A program made the translations under genes and the position numbers. Shown here piece after piece: positions 43,966 through 53,122 of a stretch of DNA of 64,000 nucleotides (the first letter of the stretch is position 1; the number at the start of each line of letters is the position of its first letter). Origin of the DNA: UBA4421 sp002470275 (lineage in GTDB: Bacteria; Pseudomonadota; Gammaproteobacteria; Pseudomonadales; Azotimanducaceae); NCBI GenBank assembly GCA_913052345.1, contig CAJXDR010000006.1:19914-83913 (forward strand), in the 5' to 3' direction. The notes below the pieces were generated by a model that saw nothing but the letters and a program-made list of their open reading frames with translations, made no database searches and was not told where the DNA came from.

Positions 43966-44866
43966 CCCAGAGATCGAAAAACTCCTGGATAGCCTGCATC
44001 TGGCCACCCGAGGCTGAGGAAGGGACGATGATTGGGGTCTTGATCCCCGCATCGAACCAGGCTTCGATACCCTCCCTAACTTCGCTGGCGCTGCCATAAA
44101 GCGTTGTGTCCGCCAGCCAGCGGTCAGATAGGCAGCTCGGCACGCGGTCATAGTCCTTGTCCGCAAGGGCGGCCTCCACGCCGTTCATTTCCTCCTCGTA
44201 GCCCGCCGCTCTCCAGTAATTACGATAGTTGGGCAGGAAGGCATAGCTGGTCAGGGTCTTTCGATTGACGGCAGCTGCCGCTTCTCGGTCCTCACTAATA
44301 CAGGTAGGGATCATGTTGCCGATAAAGAAATCTTGTCGAGCGCGCGTTTCGCTAGATAGGTTACCAAGAGAGTGCGCCATATAAGAACGAACGCCATTCG
44401 CGAATACCATGCCCCCGCCGATTTCTTGAGCCAGTTGGATCATTTTGTCCCGCAGGGCTGCCAACACAATGGGGGGCAGCTCGCCCACCCTTGGCGTCGC
44501 CTGCATGTCCGCTACAAATTGACGCATATCGCCCAGGGGCTTGCCTGGGGTGATGCCCATTCGACTCATGGCAGGCGCATGGCTTACCCCAACGCCAAAG
44601 CGGAATCTGCCCTCGGAAACCTCGTGCAGAAAGGCCGCCGTTTGGGCGAAATCGGTCACATTCCGGGTATAGATTGGCGTGATGCTGGTGCCAATCATGA
44701 TGTCAGAAGTGGCCAGGGCCACTGCCGTGCAGAGGGAGAGGCTGTCGCCTAGGCTGGGGCCAAAAATACCCTGGAACCCGCGCTGCTCAATGTCCTTGGC
44801 AAGCTCTATGGTTCGTAGCCGGCGGCCGGGAACGGCCGCTAGACTGATGGCAGGTAGTTGGGTCAT
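43961..44866 (-). CDS. LLM (luciferase-like) flavin- or F420-dependent oxidoreductase
   Basis: A 301-residue luciferase-like TIM-barrel oxidoreductase. Typical features are AKDIEQRGFQGIFGPSLGD, a strand-loop with GTSITPIYTRNV, the FRFGVGVSHAP segment and a C-terminal substrate-gating helix region. Members use reduced FMN or F420; the cofactor is not fixed by sequence here. It has a strong Shine-Dalgarno sequence (GAGGAG) six bases before ATG. The SixA-like gene overlaps its stop. Confidence 0.85.
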   Translation of the reverse strand: MTQLPAISLAAVPGRRLRTIELAKDIEQRGFQGIFGPSLGDSLSLCTAVALATSDIMIGTSITPIYTRNVTDFAQTAAFLHEVSEGRFRFGVGVSHAPAMSRMGITPGKPLGDMRQFVADMQATPRVGELPPIVLAALRDKMIQLAQEIGGGMVFANGVRSYMAHSLGNLSSETRARQDFFIGNMIPTCISEDREAAAAVNRKTLTSYAFLPNYRNYWRAAGYEEEMNGVEAALADKDYDRVPSCLSDRWLADTTLYGSASEVREGIEAWFDAGIKTPIIVPSSASGGQMQAIQEFFDLWD

Positions 44867-44968
44867 CTTCTCTCCTCGATATCGCTTTTATCCTTGCCCG
44901 AGGTGCCAGAATACTTGAGGCTTGAACGCTAGCCAATTGATCCAGGCCTCTTATCTTGGTGGGTCTGC

Positions 44969-44992
44969 ATCTGTGAATCTGTTCATCTGTAC
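44969..44992. repeat. Short tandem direct repeats, 8-base period
   Basis: ATCTGTGA, ATCTGTTC and ATCTGTAC follow one another without gap, and a partial fourth unit (ATCAGG) follows. The array is ~100 bases upstream of the LLM oxidoreductase gene, in the gap before hisC. It may be a regulator-binding array or a chance repeat. Confidence 0.4.
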
Positions 44993-45044
44993 ATCAGGGC
45001 TTCGCCCTACGTGGAGCCGCGGACAAGGGGTTTTGACAGGGTTG

Positions 45045-46127
45045 CTACCCCGCTTGGATCAATCGGTCCAATTCCGTTAGCAGACGCTGCTGCTGTTCTT
45101 CCGTGCCGATACTGATCCTGAGCTTATCCTGCAGTCTAGGCGTATCGAAATAGCGAACCAAAATCCCCGCTTTCTTCAGCCCTTGGTACAGGCTCTGGGC
45201 GCTCAGTTGGGGTGGGATCGTTGCTAACAGAAAATTCGTGGCGCTAGGAGGGGAGTAAAGGCCCCGCTGCTCAAGAGACAGAGCAAGCTGGTCTCTTTGC
45301 CGGCCAACGGCGGCCCAGGTCTTGCGCGCATAATCCTGGTCCTGAAGGGCAGCAAGTCCCAGGGCCTGACTGATTGCGTCGACGTTGTAGCTGTCTCGGG
45401 TTTTTTCAAGGATAGGCCTGATCAAGTCTGCGTGGCCCAGCAGATAGCCGAGCCTCAGGCCCGCCAGGCTGTAGCCCTTGCTGAAGGTGCGGAGCAGCAA
45501 TACATTCCCGTGGTCCCTGAGCAGGCGCGGCCCTGCCTTTGCTGCCAGATTCCCAGCAAAATCCACGTAGGCCTCATCAATTAGCAGAACGCCGCTAATC
45601 TGGGATGCGATCTCGGCTAGGCGTTGATAGTCGATGAGCGTGCCACTGGGCGCATGAGGATTAACGATGCAGGTGAGCTGAGCGCCAGCGCTGCGGGCAT
45701 GGGCGGCAAAGTCTTCAGGTAATGACCAATCCTCCGTCAGCGGTTGGGTATGCATTTGTGCATCTTGAATCTGCGCCAAAACGGGGTATAGGGAATAGGT
45801 GGGATCCGTTGAGACGAAGCTGCCGCCAGTATCGACAAAGGTGGTCGCAGCAAGGCGCAGCGCTTCATCGCCAGCATGGGTAACGACCACGTTATCCACA
45901 TCGATGCTGTGATGCTTGGCTATGGCGGTGCGGAGGTCATTTGCTAGGGGTTCTGGGTAGGTCCTCAGCTGCTCAGGGGCAAAGTCCAGAAGGGCGCGGT
46001 CCACAGCCGGGCTGGGCGGATAAGGGTTTTCGTTGGTATTTAGCTTGATCGTTTCCGAGTCGCTTGGTTGCTCGCCGGGCTGGTAACCCTGCATGCGTCT
46101 GATGTTGGGGCGTTCATACGGGTTCAT
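45045..46127 (-). CDS. hisC: Histidinol-phosphate aminotransferase
   Basis: A 360-residue PLP aminotransferase of histidine synthesis (imidazole-acetol-phosphate plus Glu). Motifs: IKLNTNENPYPPSPAV, GDEALRLAATTF, NPHAPSGTLID, DEAYVDFAG and the PLP-lysine site RTFSKGYSLAGLRLGY; C-terminal RISIGTEEQ. The ATG at 46127 overlaps the stop of the upstream transporter gene (ATGA); the 409-residue open frame is longer but begins without homology. Confidence 0.95.
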   Translation of the reverse strand: MNPYERPNIRRMQGYQPGEQPSDSETIKLNTNENPYPPSPAVDRALLDFAPEQLRTYPEPLANDLRTAIAKHHSIDVDNVVVTHAGDEALRLAATTFVDTGGSFVSTDPTYSLYPVLAQIQDAQMHTQPLTEDWSLPEDFAAHARSAGAQLTCIVNPHAPSGTLIDYQRLAEIASQISGVLLIDEAYVDFAGNLAAKAGPRLLRDHGNVLLLRTFSKGYSLAGLRLGYLLGHADLIRPILEKTRDSYNVDAISQALGLAALQDQDYARKTWAAVGRQRDQLALSLEQRGLYSPPSATNFLLATIPPQLSAQSLYQGLKKAGILVRYFDTPRLQDKLRISIGTEEQQQRLLTELDRLIQAG

Positions 46128-47224
46128 TCTTCTATTTCCGCCGAAAGCCCCTCGCCCTGACCCAGCAGCTGCGCAATCCATAGGGTCTGCGCGGATGCCT
46201 CCAGGGCAATTTTGACGGTCATGGTCAGGGGAACCGACAGCAGCATGCCGACGGGTCCTAGGATCCACCCCCAAAAAATCAGGGATAAAAAAACCACTAG
46301 GGTAGAGAGTCCTAGGCCCTGACCCATAAAGCGGGGTTCAAGGATATTGCCAACGATCATGTTAATCATCACGTAGGCCAAGGTCACCAGTCCGGCAGTG
46401 CCCACGCCCAGTTCCACTAAGGCCAACAGAACGGGAGGGATAGCCGCAAAGATGGAGCCGATGGTCGGGACAAAGTTCAACAGCATGGCAACTAGGCCCC
46501 ACAAAATGGGGAAGTCCACGCCCAAGACCAACATGGATAGACTGGCCAAAGCGCCGGTCAGCAAGCTCATCGAGGTTTTGATGGCGATATACCGGTTCAT
46601 GGTTTCCGCCACTCGGCTGAAGTAGGCCAAATCACGTTCTGGATTGCTCAGTACCGCCCGAAGCTTGGGGTAAAAACTGGTGGCTTCGGCGAGGATGAAA
46701 ATGACGGTAAGTATAATGAGGAAACTATTGCTCAGGACGCTGCCCAGGCTGGACAAGGTGGTCCCGGCAATGGTCAGTGCCGAACCTAGGGAAAAGCTGT
46801 CTGCCAGGCTGGATAGATCAACCGGCATATTCAGGCGAGTGAGCAGCAGGGTAATACCCTGCTGAAATTCGCCCAGGCGCTCTTGGTAGAAGGGTAGTTT
46901 GGCCGAGAAAGCGGACGTACTCTGGGTCAAAAGCGCGGCAATCAAGGCCAGGGCCGCAAAAATTGCTAGCACGACCAGCCCGAGCGCCAGGGCATCCGGG
47001 ACCTTCTTTTCCCTTAACCAGAACATTGGCGTGCTCGCGATCGTCGCAATAAAGGCAGCCAGTAGGAAGGGCACCACGATACCCTTGGCCGCCTGCAGGC
47101 CGGCGCAGATGATGACTAGAGAAGCGACCACGACAATTCCCCTGCCACCGGTGGGCGGCGGGCTAGAGGAATGCGGAGCATTCGTCTGCGGTGGTTGCGT
47201 TTCTGAGGGGCCCGAAACGGTCAT
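46124..47224 (-). CDS. AI-2E family (PerM-like) transporter
   Basis: A 366-residue membrane protein with about seven to eight helices. It has the family's long central soluble region and the C-terminal signature GLSTLVVFLSLIFWGWILGP, plus N-terminal VVASLVIICAGLQ. Relatives include TqsA and PerM; many are Na+/H+ antiporters rather than autoinducer exporters. Start ATG at 47224 overlaps the preceding amidase gene by four bases. Confidence 0.9.
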   Translation of the reverse strand: MTVSGPSETQPPQTNAPHSSSPPPTGGRGIVVVASLVIICAGLQAAKGIVVPFLLAAFIATIASTPMFWLREKKVPDALALGLVVLAIFAALALIAALLTQSTSAFSAKLPFYQERLGEFQQGITLLLTRLNMPVDLSSLADSFSLGSALTIAGTTLSSLGSVLSNSFLIILTVIFILAEATSFYPKLRAVLSNPERDLAYFSRVAETMNRYIAIKTSMSLLTGALASLSMLVLGVDFPILWGLVAMLLNFVPTIGSIFAAIPPVLLALVELGVGTAGLVTLAYVMINMIVGNILEPRFMGQGLGLSTLVVFLSLIFWGWILGPVGMLLSVPLTMTVKIALEASAQTLWIAQLLGQGEGLSAEIEE

Positions 47225-48084
47225 GATGAGAAAGTCCTCTGATTGGCAAGAGAGGGAATTTGCTGCCTTACATCTTGCACTCTCTTGGGGTCCAGGCTGG
47301 CGATTGCATAGCCATCGCCGTCAGGTATTTCGGCCAAGGTTTCACCCCACGGATCCACAATTAGGGAGTGTCCATAGGAGGCCCGATGGGCACTATGCTC
47401 CCCGTATTGGGCCGGAGCAATAATATAGCACTGACATTCTATGGCCCGGGCCTTGAGCAGGGCATGCCAGTGCGCTGCGCCAGTAGATTGAGTAAAGGCA
47501 GAGGGCACCGTGATCGCCATGGCGCCCAGGGAGACAAGGCGCTGATACAGTGCGGGAAACCGAACGTCGTAACAGATGCTGAGGCCCAGTACCCCTGGTT
47601 TGCCTGTCACGACTACGGCTTGATCACCAGGCGCGGTATGGCGCGACTCCATGAGCCGCGGCCCATCGGGGATGTCCACATCAAAAAGGTGAATCTTTCG
47701 GTACGTCGCCAAAATATGGCCTTCATGGTCCAAGTAGACGCTGGTGTTGTAGCAGCGACTGGGGTCTCCCGCCACCTTTTCATGAAAGCCGCCCAGCAGC
47801 AAATCCGTTCCCATTTCTCGAGCAAGGTCTTGGCAAAATGTCAGGATGGGCCCTGGCGCAGCAAGGGACTCCAAGAGAGCGCGCTTGCCTTCATGACGGC
47901 CAAGGTAGGCGAAGGCTTCAGGCCAGGTGATTAGCGAAGCCCCTGCGGCGGCGGCCTCTCGGCTCAACAGGGCCAGGGTGGTTAGGTTCTTGTCCACATC
48001 CGTCGTCGCCGAGTGCTGAATGACGGCCACTCGGGTGGGGTCGCGGGGCATCAAATCATCGTCAGTACTGTCCTGATTCCGCAT
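47221..48084 (-). CDS. Nitrilase-family amidase (Nit/deaminated glutathione amidase-like)
   Basis: A 287-residue carbon-nitrogen hydrolase. The catalytic triad is visible: Glu in TWPEAFAYLG, Lys in TYRKIHLFDVDIPDG and Cys in GLSICYDVRFPALYQ. The DIPDG segment and overall form fit the Nit1/YafV branch, which repairs deaminated glutathione; omega-amidase activity is an alternative. AAAGGA six bases before ATG is a strong site. It begins a three-gene ATGA-coupled unit with the AI-2E transporter and hisC. Confidence 0.88.
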   Translation of the reverse strand: MRNQDSTDDDLMPRDPTRVAVIQHSATTDVDKNLTTLALLSREAAAAGASLITWPEAFAYLGRHEGKRALLESLAAPGPILTFCQDLAREMGTDLLLGGFHEKVAGDPSRCYNTSVYLDHEGHILATYRKIHLFDVDIPDGPRLMESRHTAPGDQAVVVTGKPGVLGLSICYDVRFPALYQRLVSLGAMAITVPSAFTQSTGAAHWHALLKARAIECQCYIIAPAQYGEHSAHRASYGHSLIVDPWGETLAEIPDGDGYAIASLDPKRVQDVRQQIPSLANQRTFSS

Positions 48085-48111
48085 CTGCGATCCTTTGAGC
48101 TACGCAGGCAT

Positions 48112-49323
48112 TTACGCGACCGCATCCGGCTGGGTGCACTTAATCGCCTGACCCAGATACTCCTCTAGGGCAGGCAGGTTAAAGGCGTCGTCTTCGGAGA
48201 CAAAGCTAATGGCGGTGCCGGACGCGCCAGCGCGACCGGTGCGACCAATACGGTGCACATAGTCCTCGGGATCTTCTGGCAGCTCGAAGTTAACGACATG
48301 CGAGACTCCCTCCACATGGATACCTCGTCCAGCAACGTCTGTGGCAATGAGATATTTTAGCCGTCCCTCTTTGAAACGATTCAGAGTGGCCAGGCGTTTC
48401 TTTTGCGGGATATCTCCGGCCAAGGCCTCGCAGGCCACGTCGTTACGCTTCAAGTATTCAACGAGGCGGTGGGTTTGGTCTCGCCGGTTGGCAAAGATGA
48501 TGGCCCGTTCAGGGTGCTGCTGGGTGATGAAGTTCAGCAGCATGCGTTGACGTCCGCGTGCCTCCACCAACCAAAATTTTTGGTCAACGGTATCAGTGGC
48601 CACGCTCTCAGGCTCTATAACGATGTGTTCAGGGTCAATGGTCCAGGACTGTGCGAGGCGCATGACCGCATCATTAAAGGTCGCGGAAAAGAACAGGGTT
48701 TGGCGCTTTCGCTTGTGAGGGGTCTGGTAAACAATTCGGCGCACGTCGGGTATAAAACCCATATCCAGCATGCGGTCTGCTTCATCAATCACCAGGGCCT
48801 CCACGCGACCCAAACTCACATCCCGCCGTTCAAGAAAGTCAATCAGACGACCGGGTGTTGCCACCAGTACATCCACTGGGCCTTTTTCCAGCGCTTCCCT
48901 CTGCTTCGCAATGTCCATGCCGCCAACGATACACACGGTGCGCATATCCATATATCTTGAGAGACCGTCAGCATCACCCTCAATTTGCATGGCCAGTTCA
49001 CGGGTCGGGGCAAGCACTAGGGCTCTGGGGGTGCCGAGGGGCAAAGCCTCCGCCAGGGGGTTTTCCCAGAATCGGGTGAACAAGGTGATCAAAAAGGCAG
49101 CGGTCTTCCCGGTGCCGGTCTGGGCCTGTCCGGTAACATCATAATCCGACAGGCTGTAGGGAAGGCTCCGGCCCTGTATGGGCGTGCACACCTCAAACCC
49201 TAATTTTTTGACCGCCCGAATTAACGGTTCTGGCAGCGCCAGCTCTTCAAAGAGAACGGGCTCATTTATTGGAGAGTCTGGAGTCTCTTCGCTTGGAATG
49301 GACTGTTGCACTGGATTGGACAT
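48112..49323 (-). CDS. rhlB: ATP-dependent RNA helicase RhlB
   Basis: A 403-residue DEAD-box helicase. Q motif TPIQGRSLP, Walker A AQTGTGKTAAF, PTRELAMQI, DEAD in VIDEADRMLDMGFIPDVRRI, SAT in FFSATF and HRIGRTGR all present; the DMGFIPDVRRI extension is characteristic of RhlB, the RNA-unwinding partner of RNase E in the degradosome. Unlike E. coli, no C-terminal basic extension is present. It lies 27 bases upstream of the amidase gene. Confidence 0.93.
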   Translation of the reverse strand: MSNPVQQSIPSEETPDSPINEPVLFEELALPEPLIRAVKKLGFEVCTPIQGRSLPYSLSDYDVTGQAQTGTGKTAAFLITLFTRFWENPLAEALPLGTPRALVLAPTRELAMQIEGDADGLSRYMDMRTVCIVGGMDIAKQREALEKGPVDVLVATPGRLIDFLERRDVSLGRVEALVIDEADRMLDMGFIPDVRRIVYQTPHKRKRQTLFFSATFNDAVMRLAQSWTIDPEHIVIEPESVATDTVDQKFWLVEARGRQRMLLNFITQQHPERAIIFANRRDQTHRLVEYLKRNDVACEALAGDIPQKKRLATLNRFKEGRLKYLIATDVAGRGIHVEGVSHVVNFELPEDPEDYVHRIGRTGRAGASGTAISFVSEDDAFNLPALEEYLGQAIKCTQPDAVA

Positions 49324-49418
49324 GAAGAAAACTCTGTTGATTGATTTGTGGTTCTTTATCGGCGTTGCGTTCGGTTAGATGCCATATGTTAGGGGTTGCT
49401 GCTATACCGGGTAACGGC

Positions 49419-50357
49419 TTACAGCGCCGTGCATTCGTCGATACCGAGCATAAGGTTGAGATTCTGGATCGCGGCACCGGCTGCGCCCTTCCCTAGGTTA
49501 TCGTATCTTGCCGTCAGCACCACTCTTGAATCATCGCCAAAGACGGCGAGATCCATCATATTGGAACCGTTTCGCTGAGTGGGATTGAGGTAAGAACCGT
49601 CCAACAACGCAGGGTCATTGAGTTCTGCCACGCAAATAAACGGCTCATCGATATAGCGCTCGGCAAGCTCCTTTTGCACGGTGCGCGCGCTCGCGCCAGA
49701 CAGCTCATGCTCAAACAACGCTATTTGCACCAGCATGCCCTGGTCGTAGTTCGCAACCGAGGGCAAGAAAATAGGGGCTGCCGTGGTGCCGCTGTAGTGC
49801 TGCATCTCCGGTAAATGCTTGTGCTTCTGCGAGAGGCCATAAGCCTGGACGGCGTGGCGATTTGCCTGTTCGGCATCATAGCCCGTATAGGTCTCGATGA
49901 GAGGTCTCCCGCCACCGGTGTAGCCAGAGACAGCGCTGCACCTCAGCGGCGTAGCTGAGGCTAAAAGTTGGGCCTCAATCAGGGGGCGGACCAGCAGAAT
50001 GAAGCCCTGGGGATAACATCCCGGGTTAGAGACAAGCCGTGCGCTTTGAATCCTCTTGCGGGCATCAGCATCAAGTTCTGGCAGACCATAAGACCAGTCA
50101 GGATGGACTCGGTGAGCGGAGCTGGCATCCAGGATTCGGGTGGTGGTCGGTGCGAGCGCTACTGATTCCTCTGCTGCCTGATCCGGCAGACACAGCACCG
50201 CAATATCCGCCTCCTTCAACAGGTCTGCGCGAACATGTGCCGCCTTCCGCTGATGTGCATCAATTGCCAACAGCTCTATATCGGAGCGTTGCGATAGCCT
50301 TTCGGCAATCTGCAGCCCCGTTGTTCCTGCCTGTCCGTCAATAAAAACCTTAGTCAT
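49419..50357 (-). CDS. argC: N-acetyl-gamma-glutamyl-phosphate reductase (type 2)
   Basis: A 312-residue ArgC of the short, type 2 class (AgrC/ArgC2), reducing N-acetylglutamyl phosphate to the semialdehyde with NADPH. It begins TKVFIDGQAGTTGLQIAERL, has catalytic Cys in VSNPGCYPQGFI, and the substrate loop around SGYTGGGRPLIETY. The ATG at 50357 fits the family; the open frame to 50444 does not. No argR box was recognised upstream. Confidence 0.94.
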   Translation of the reverse strand: MTKVFIDGQAGTTGLQIAERLSQRSDIELLAIDAHQRKAAHVRADLLKEADIAVLCLPDQAAEESVALAPTTTRILDASSAHRVHPDWSYGLPELDADARKRIQSARLVSNPGCYPQGFILLVRPLIEAQLLASATPLRCSAVSGYTGGGRPLIETYTGYDAEQANRHAVQAYGLSQKHKHLPEMQHYSGTTAAPIFLPSVANYDQGMLVQIALFEHELSGASARTVQKELAERYIDEPFICVAELNDPALLDGSYLNPTQRNGSNMMDLAVFGDDSRVVLTARYDNLGKGAAGAAIQNLNLMLGIDECTAL

Positions 50358-50554
50358 CGTGCGGCCGATATTCTGGCTAATAGCGCAGTTGGATGAGTTG
50401 ATGTTTGATGAGCTTGCCAAGTGAGGCTGATAAGGCGCCAGCACTCAGAACTGCGTGGTGGAGTGTACGGAGATTAGTCGAGGGTGTTAACCGCTAATTC
50501 CAAATGTTCTGAGGGCGCTTTCTTGCTCCATGTCGTGCTGATGCCCTGGGCGGG

Positions 50555-51220
50555 CTATTCGGCGTAGATTTGATTCAGCCACTGACCGATGTGATTGATT
50601 TGCTCAGGGCAGACCTCGTGGCCCATGCCGTATTGCCGCCACTCAACGCGATAGGAAAGCTTCGTCAAGGCCTCGCGTGCCGTGATCCCCCGAGCAATGG
50701 GGATCATGGGATCGCTAACGCCGTGCGCCATAAAGATCGGGATGTCCACGTTGGCAAAATCCACCCGCTCCGTTAAGTGTTCAAGGTCGTGAACGTAGGT
50801 CGATAGGGCCATGATGCCGCCTAGGGGCTTGGGGTGACTCAGCCCCAGCTCCAGGGCAATGACGCCGCCCTGGGAAAACCCGGCTATCGTTATGTTTTCC
50901 GAGGCGCAGCCACGCTCAATCTCACGGGCTACAACTTGGGTGACGGCAGCGACCGACGCGGCAATATCATTATTGCTGTCCAAGGGTGAGGCTGGATTGA
51001 TGTCATACCAGGCCGGCATCTCCATCCCACCATTGATGGTGATGGCCCGGGTAGGGGCGTGGGGAAAAATAAAGCGAAGATCAACGGCTAGGGGCAACAT
51101 GGGGACGATAGGTTCGAAGTCGTGCCCGCTCGCCCCGAGCCCATGCAGCCAGATCACGGTACCGGCCGGCCGGTCGCCGGTTTGGGTTTCAATGAAGGCC
51201 AGGGCGTCTTGGTCGTGCAT
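50555..51220 (-). CDS. Phospholipase/carboxylesterase family hydrolase
   Basis: A 221-residue alpha/beta hydrolase of the PldB/acyl-protein-thioesterase-like carboxylesterase family. VIWLHGLGASGHDFEPI is the oxyanion-hole start, Ser is in GFSQGGVIAL (GXSXG), Asp in HGVSDPMIP and His in YGMGHEVCP, giving a complete triad. Relatives hydrolyse short-chain esters or palmitoyl-thioesters. ATG 51220 is chosen; a GTG at 51250 is in frame but adds nothing recognisable. Confidence 0.9.
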   Translation of the reverse strand: MHDQDALAFIETQTGDRPAGTVIWLHGLGASGHDFEPIVPMLPLAVDLRFIFPHAPTRAITINGGMEMPAWYDINPASPLDSNNDIAASVAAVTQVVAREIERGCASENITIAGFSQGGVIALELGLSHPKPLGGIMALSTYVHDLEHLTERVDFANVDIPIFMAHGVSDPMIPIARGITAREALTKLSYRVEWRQYGMGHEVCPEQINHIGQWLNQIYAE

Positions 51221-51356
51221 TTTGTTCTCACTAGGCTTTCGCCGGAACACTATCGCTTATCCATGCTGCGCTCAATGGGGCGTCGGTTTTGCGTTCCTGG
51301 CCTTATGGTCCAGGAGATTTCGGTGCATTGTGCGGGCGAGCAGCCCATAATGAGGC

Positions 51357-53117
51357 ATGACAGAAGAAGATCGGCCATCGTCAAGGAACCTGACGAATTT
51401 GAAACCCGCCCTGGCTTTCTTGAGGCCTTACTTGCCCCAGGCGATCCTGGCGAGCATCGCCCTGCTGGTGACGGCGGGCGCAACCCTGGCGTTGGGCCAA
51501 GGGATCCGAGTGGTGATAGACAGCGGTTTCGTTACTGGGTCCACCACGGACATGGGCTCGTCGCTGATTATTTTTGTTGGCGTCATTGCTGTCTTGGTGG
51601 TCGGGACCTGTGTCCGGCTTTATACCGTCTCCTGGATAGGTGAACGCGTCAGCGCCGATATTCGCCTCGCCGTTTTCGAACATCTGATCCATATGCATCC
51701 CGGCTTTTTCCAGGACAACGCGCCCAGTGAGATTCAGTCACGGATCACTACGGATACCACCCTTCTGCAGACGGTAATCGGGTCTTCGGTCTCCATTGCC
51801 CTACGAAATATCCTAATGTTTGTTGGTGGAATGATTTTACTGGTGATCACCGAGCCTCGGTTGTCGCTGATCGTTTTAGCGGCTGTTCCCTTTGTCGTAC
51901 TGCCCATTGTATTCGTCGGTCGACAGGTAAGAACGCTCTCTCGATCTAGCCAGGATAGATTGGCTGACGTTGGCTCGAGGGCAAGCGAGAGCTTTCGACA
52001 CATTAAAATCGTTCAGGCTTTCAATCATCAGCGTCAAGATTTTCAAGGCTTCGCCAGCGTAGTCGAACGGGCCTTACGGATTGCTATGCAGCGAATTCGG
52101 CAGCGTGCCCTATTGGTGGGGATCGTCATGAGCCTGGTCTTTGGGGCCATCGCGCTGCTGCTCCTGGCGGGCAACGACGCGGTGGCCTCGGGTTCAACAA
52201 AGCCGGGGGAACTGGCGGCCTTTATTTTTTACGCCTTTATTGTTGCAGGCTCGGTTGGCGCCATTTCAGAGGTTTGGAGCGACCTTCAGCGAGCTGCCGG
52301 AGCAACGGAGCGCCTAGTGGAGTTGCTTGCTGCGCGCCCGGCCATCGAAGACGGCGGAGAGTCGGAGCTGGCGCCTTGGCCACAGCGCTCGCTGGAGGTT
52401 GAGGCGCTGAGTTTTTCTTACCCTTCCAGACCAGAGATTAGCGTTCTTAACGCACTGAGTTTTGCGATAGCGCCAGGAGAAATGGTGGCGGTAGTCGGCC
52501 CTTCGGGCGCCGGGAAGAGCACCCTCTTTGACCTGCTCCAGCGCTTTTATGATCCGGATTCTGGATGTATACGCCTGGGGGGGCAGCCCATTGACCAGTA
52601 CAAGCTTTCATCGCTGAGGGGTGCATTTGGCTTTGTCCCCCAGGATTCAGTGCTCTTTAGCGGGACGCTTCGAGAGAATCTAACCTATGGCAAGCCCGAC
52701 GTCTCCGACACCGCCCTCCGGGCAGCCCTGGAGCAGGCAAACGCCATTGAATTCGTGGACGCGCTGCCCCGAGGTCTAGAGACCCCGGTAGGAGAGGACG
52801 GCGGTGGTTTCTCGGGAGGACAGCGACAGCGATTGGCCATTGCGCGAGCGCTGATTGCGAGACCCTCCATTCTTTTGTTGGATGAAGCGACCAGTGCACT
52901 AGATGCCCAAAGCGAGCAGAGTATTCGCGAAACCATTGAGGCACTTAAGGGGGAGATGACGATTCTTGTTATCGCTCATCGGCTATCCACCGTGCGGCAG
53001 GCCGACCGAATTCTGGTGCTTGAGGCGGGCCAGCTTATCGCCGTAGGCCCGCATGAGGAGTTGGTCTCAAACAACGACCTTTACGCTCGATTTGCGGAGA
53101 TTCAGTTCGCCGCCTGA
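51357..53117 (+). CDS. ABC exporter, MsbA-like fused permease/ATPase
   Basis: A 586-residue half-transporter: six-helix membrane domain (~1-320) and ABC ATPase (~345-585). Walker A GPSGAGKST, signature FSGGQRQRLAIARAL, Walker B ILLLDEATSALD and switch His in IAHRLST are intact. It belongs to the MsbA-related proteobacterial exporters; substrate (lipid or drug) is unassigned. Start ATG 51357 lies 136 bases from the divergent esterase. It is convergent with dinB, with five bases between stops. Confidence 0.92.
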   Translation: MTEEDRPSSRNLTNLKPALAFLRPYLPQAILASIALLVTAGATLALGQGIRVVIDSGFVTGSTTDMGSSLIIFVGVIAVLVVGTCVRLYTVSWIGERVSADIRLAVFEHLIHMHPGFFQDNAPSEIQSRITTDTTLLQTVIGSSVSIALRNILMFVGGMILLVITEPRLSLIVLAAVPFVVLPIVFVGRQVRTLSRSSQDRLADVGSRASESFRHIKIVQAFNHQRQDFQGFASVVERALRIAMQRIRQRALLVGIVMSLVFGAIALLLLAGNDAVASGSTKPGELAAFIFYAFIVAGSVGAISEVWSDLQRAAGATERLVELLAARPAIEDGGESELAPWPQRSLEVEALSFSYPSRPEISVLNALSFAIAPGEMVAVVGPSGAGKSTLFDLLQRFYDPDSGCIRLGGQPIDQYKLSSLRGAFGFVPQDSVLFSGTLRENLTYGKPDVSDTALRAALEQANAIEFVDALPRGLETPVGEDGGGFSGGQRQRLAIARALIARPSILLLDEATSALDAQSEQSIRETIEALKGEMTILVIAHRLSTVRQADRILVLEAGQLIAVGPHEELVSNNDLYARFAEIQFAA

Positions 53118-53122
53118 AACGC

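Noticed and set aside
46128..46274. N-terminal extension of HisC
   Set aside because: It overlaps the end of the AI-2E gene and lacks homology; the ATGA overlap fixes the start at 46127.
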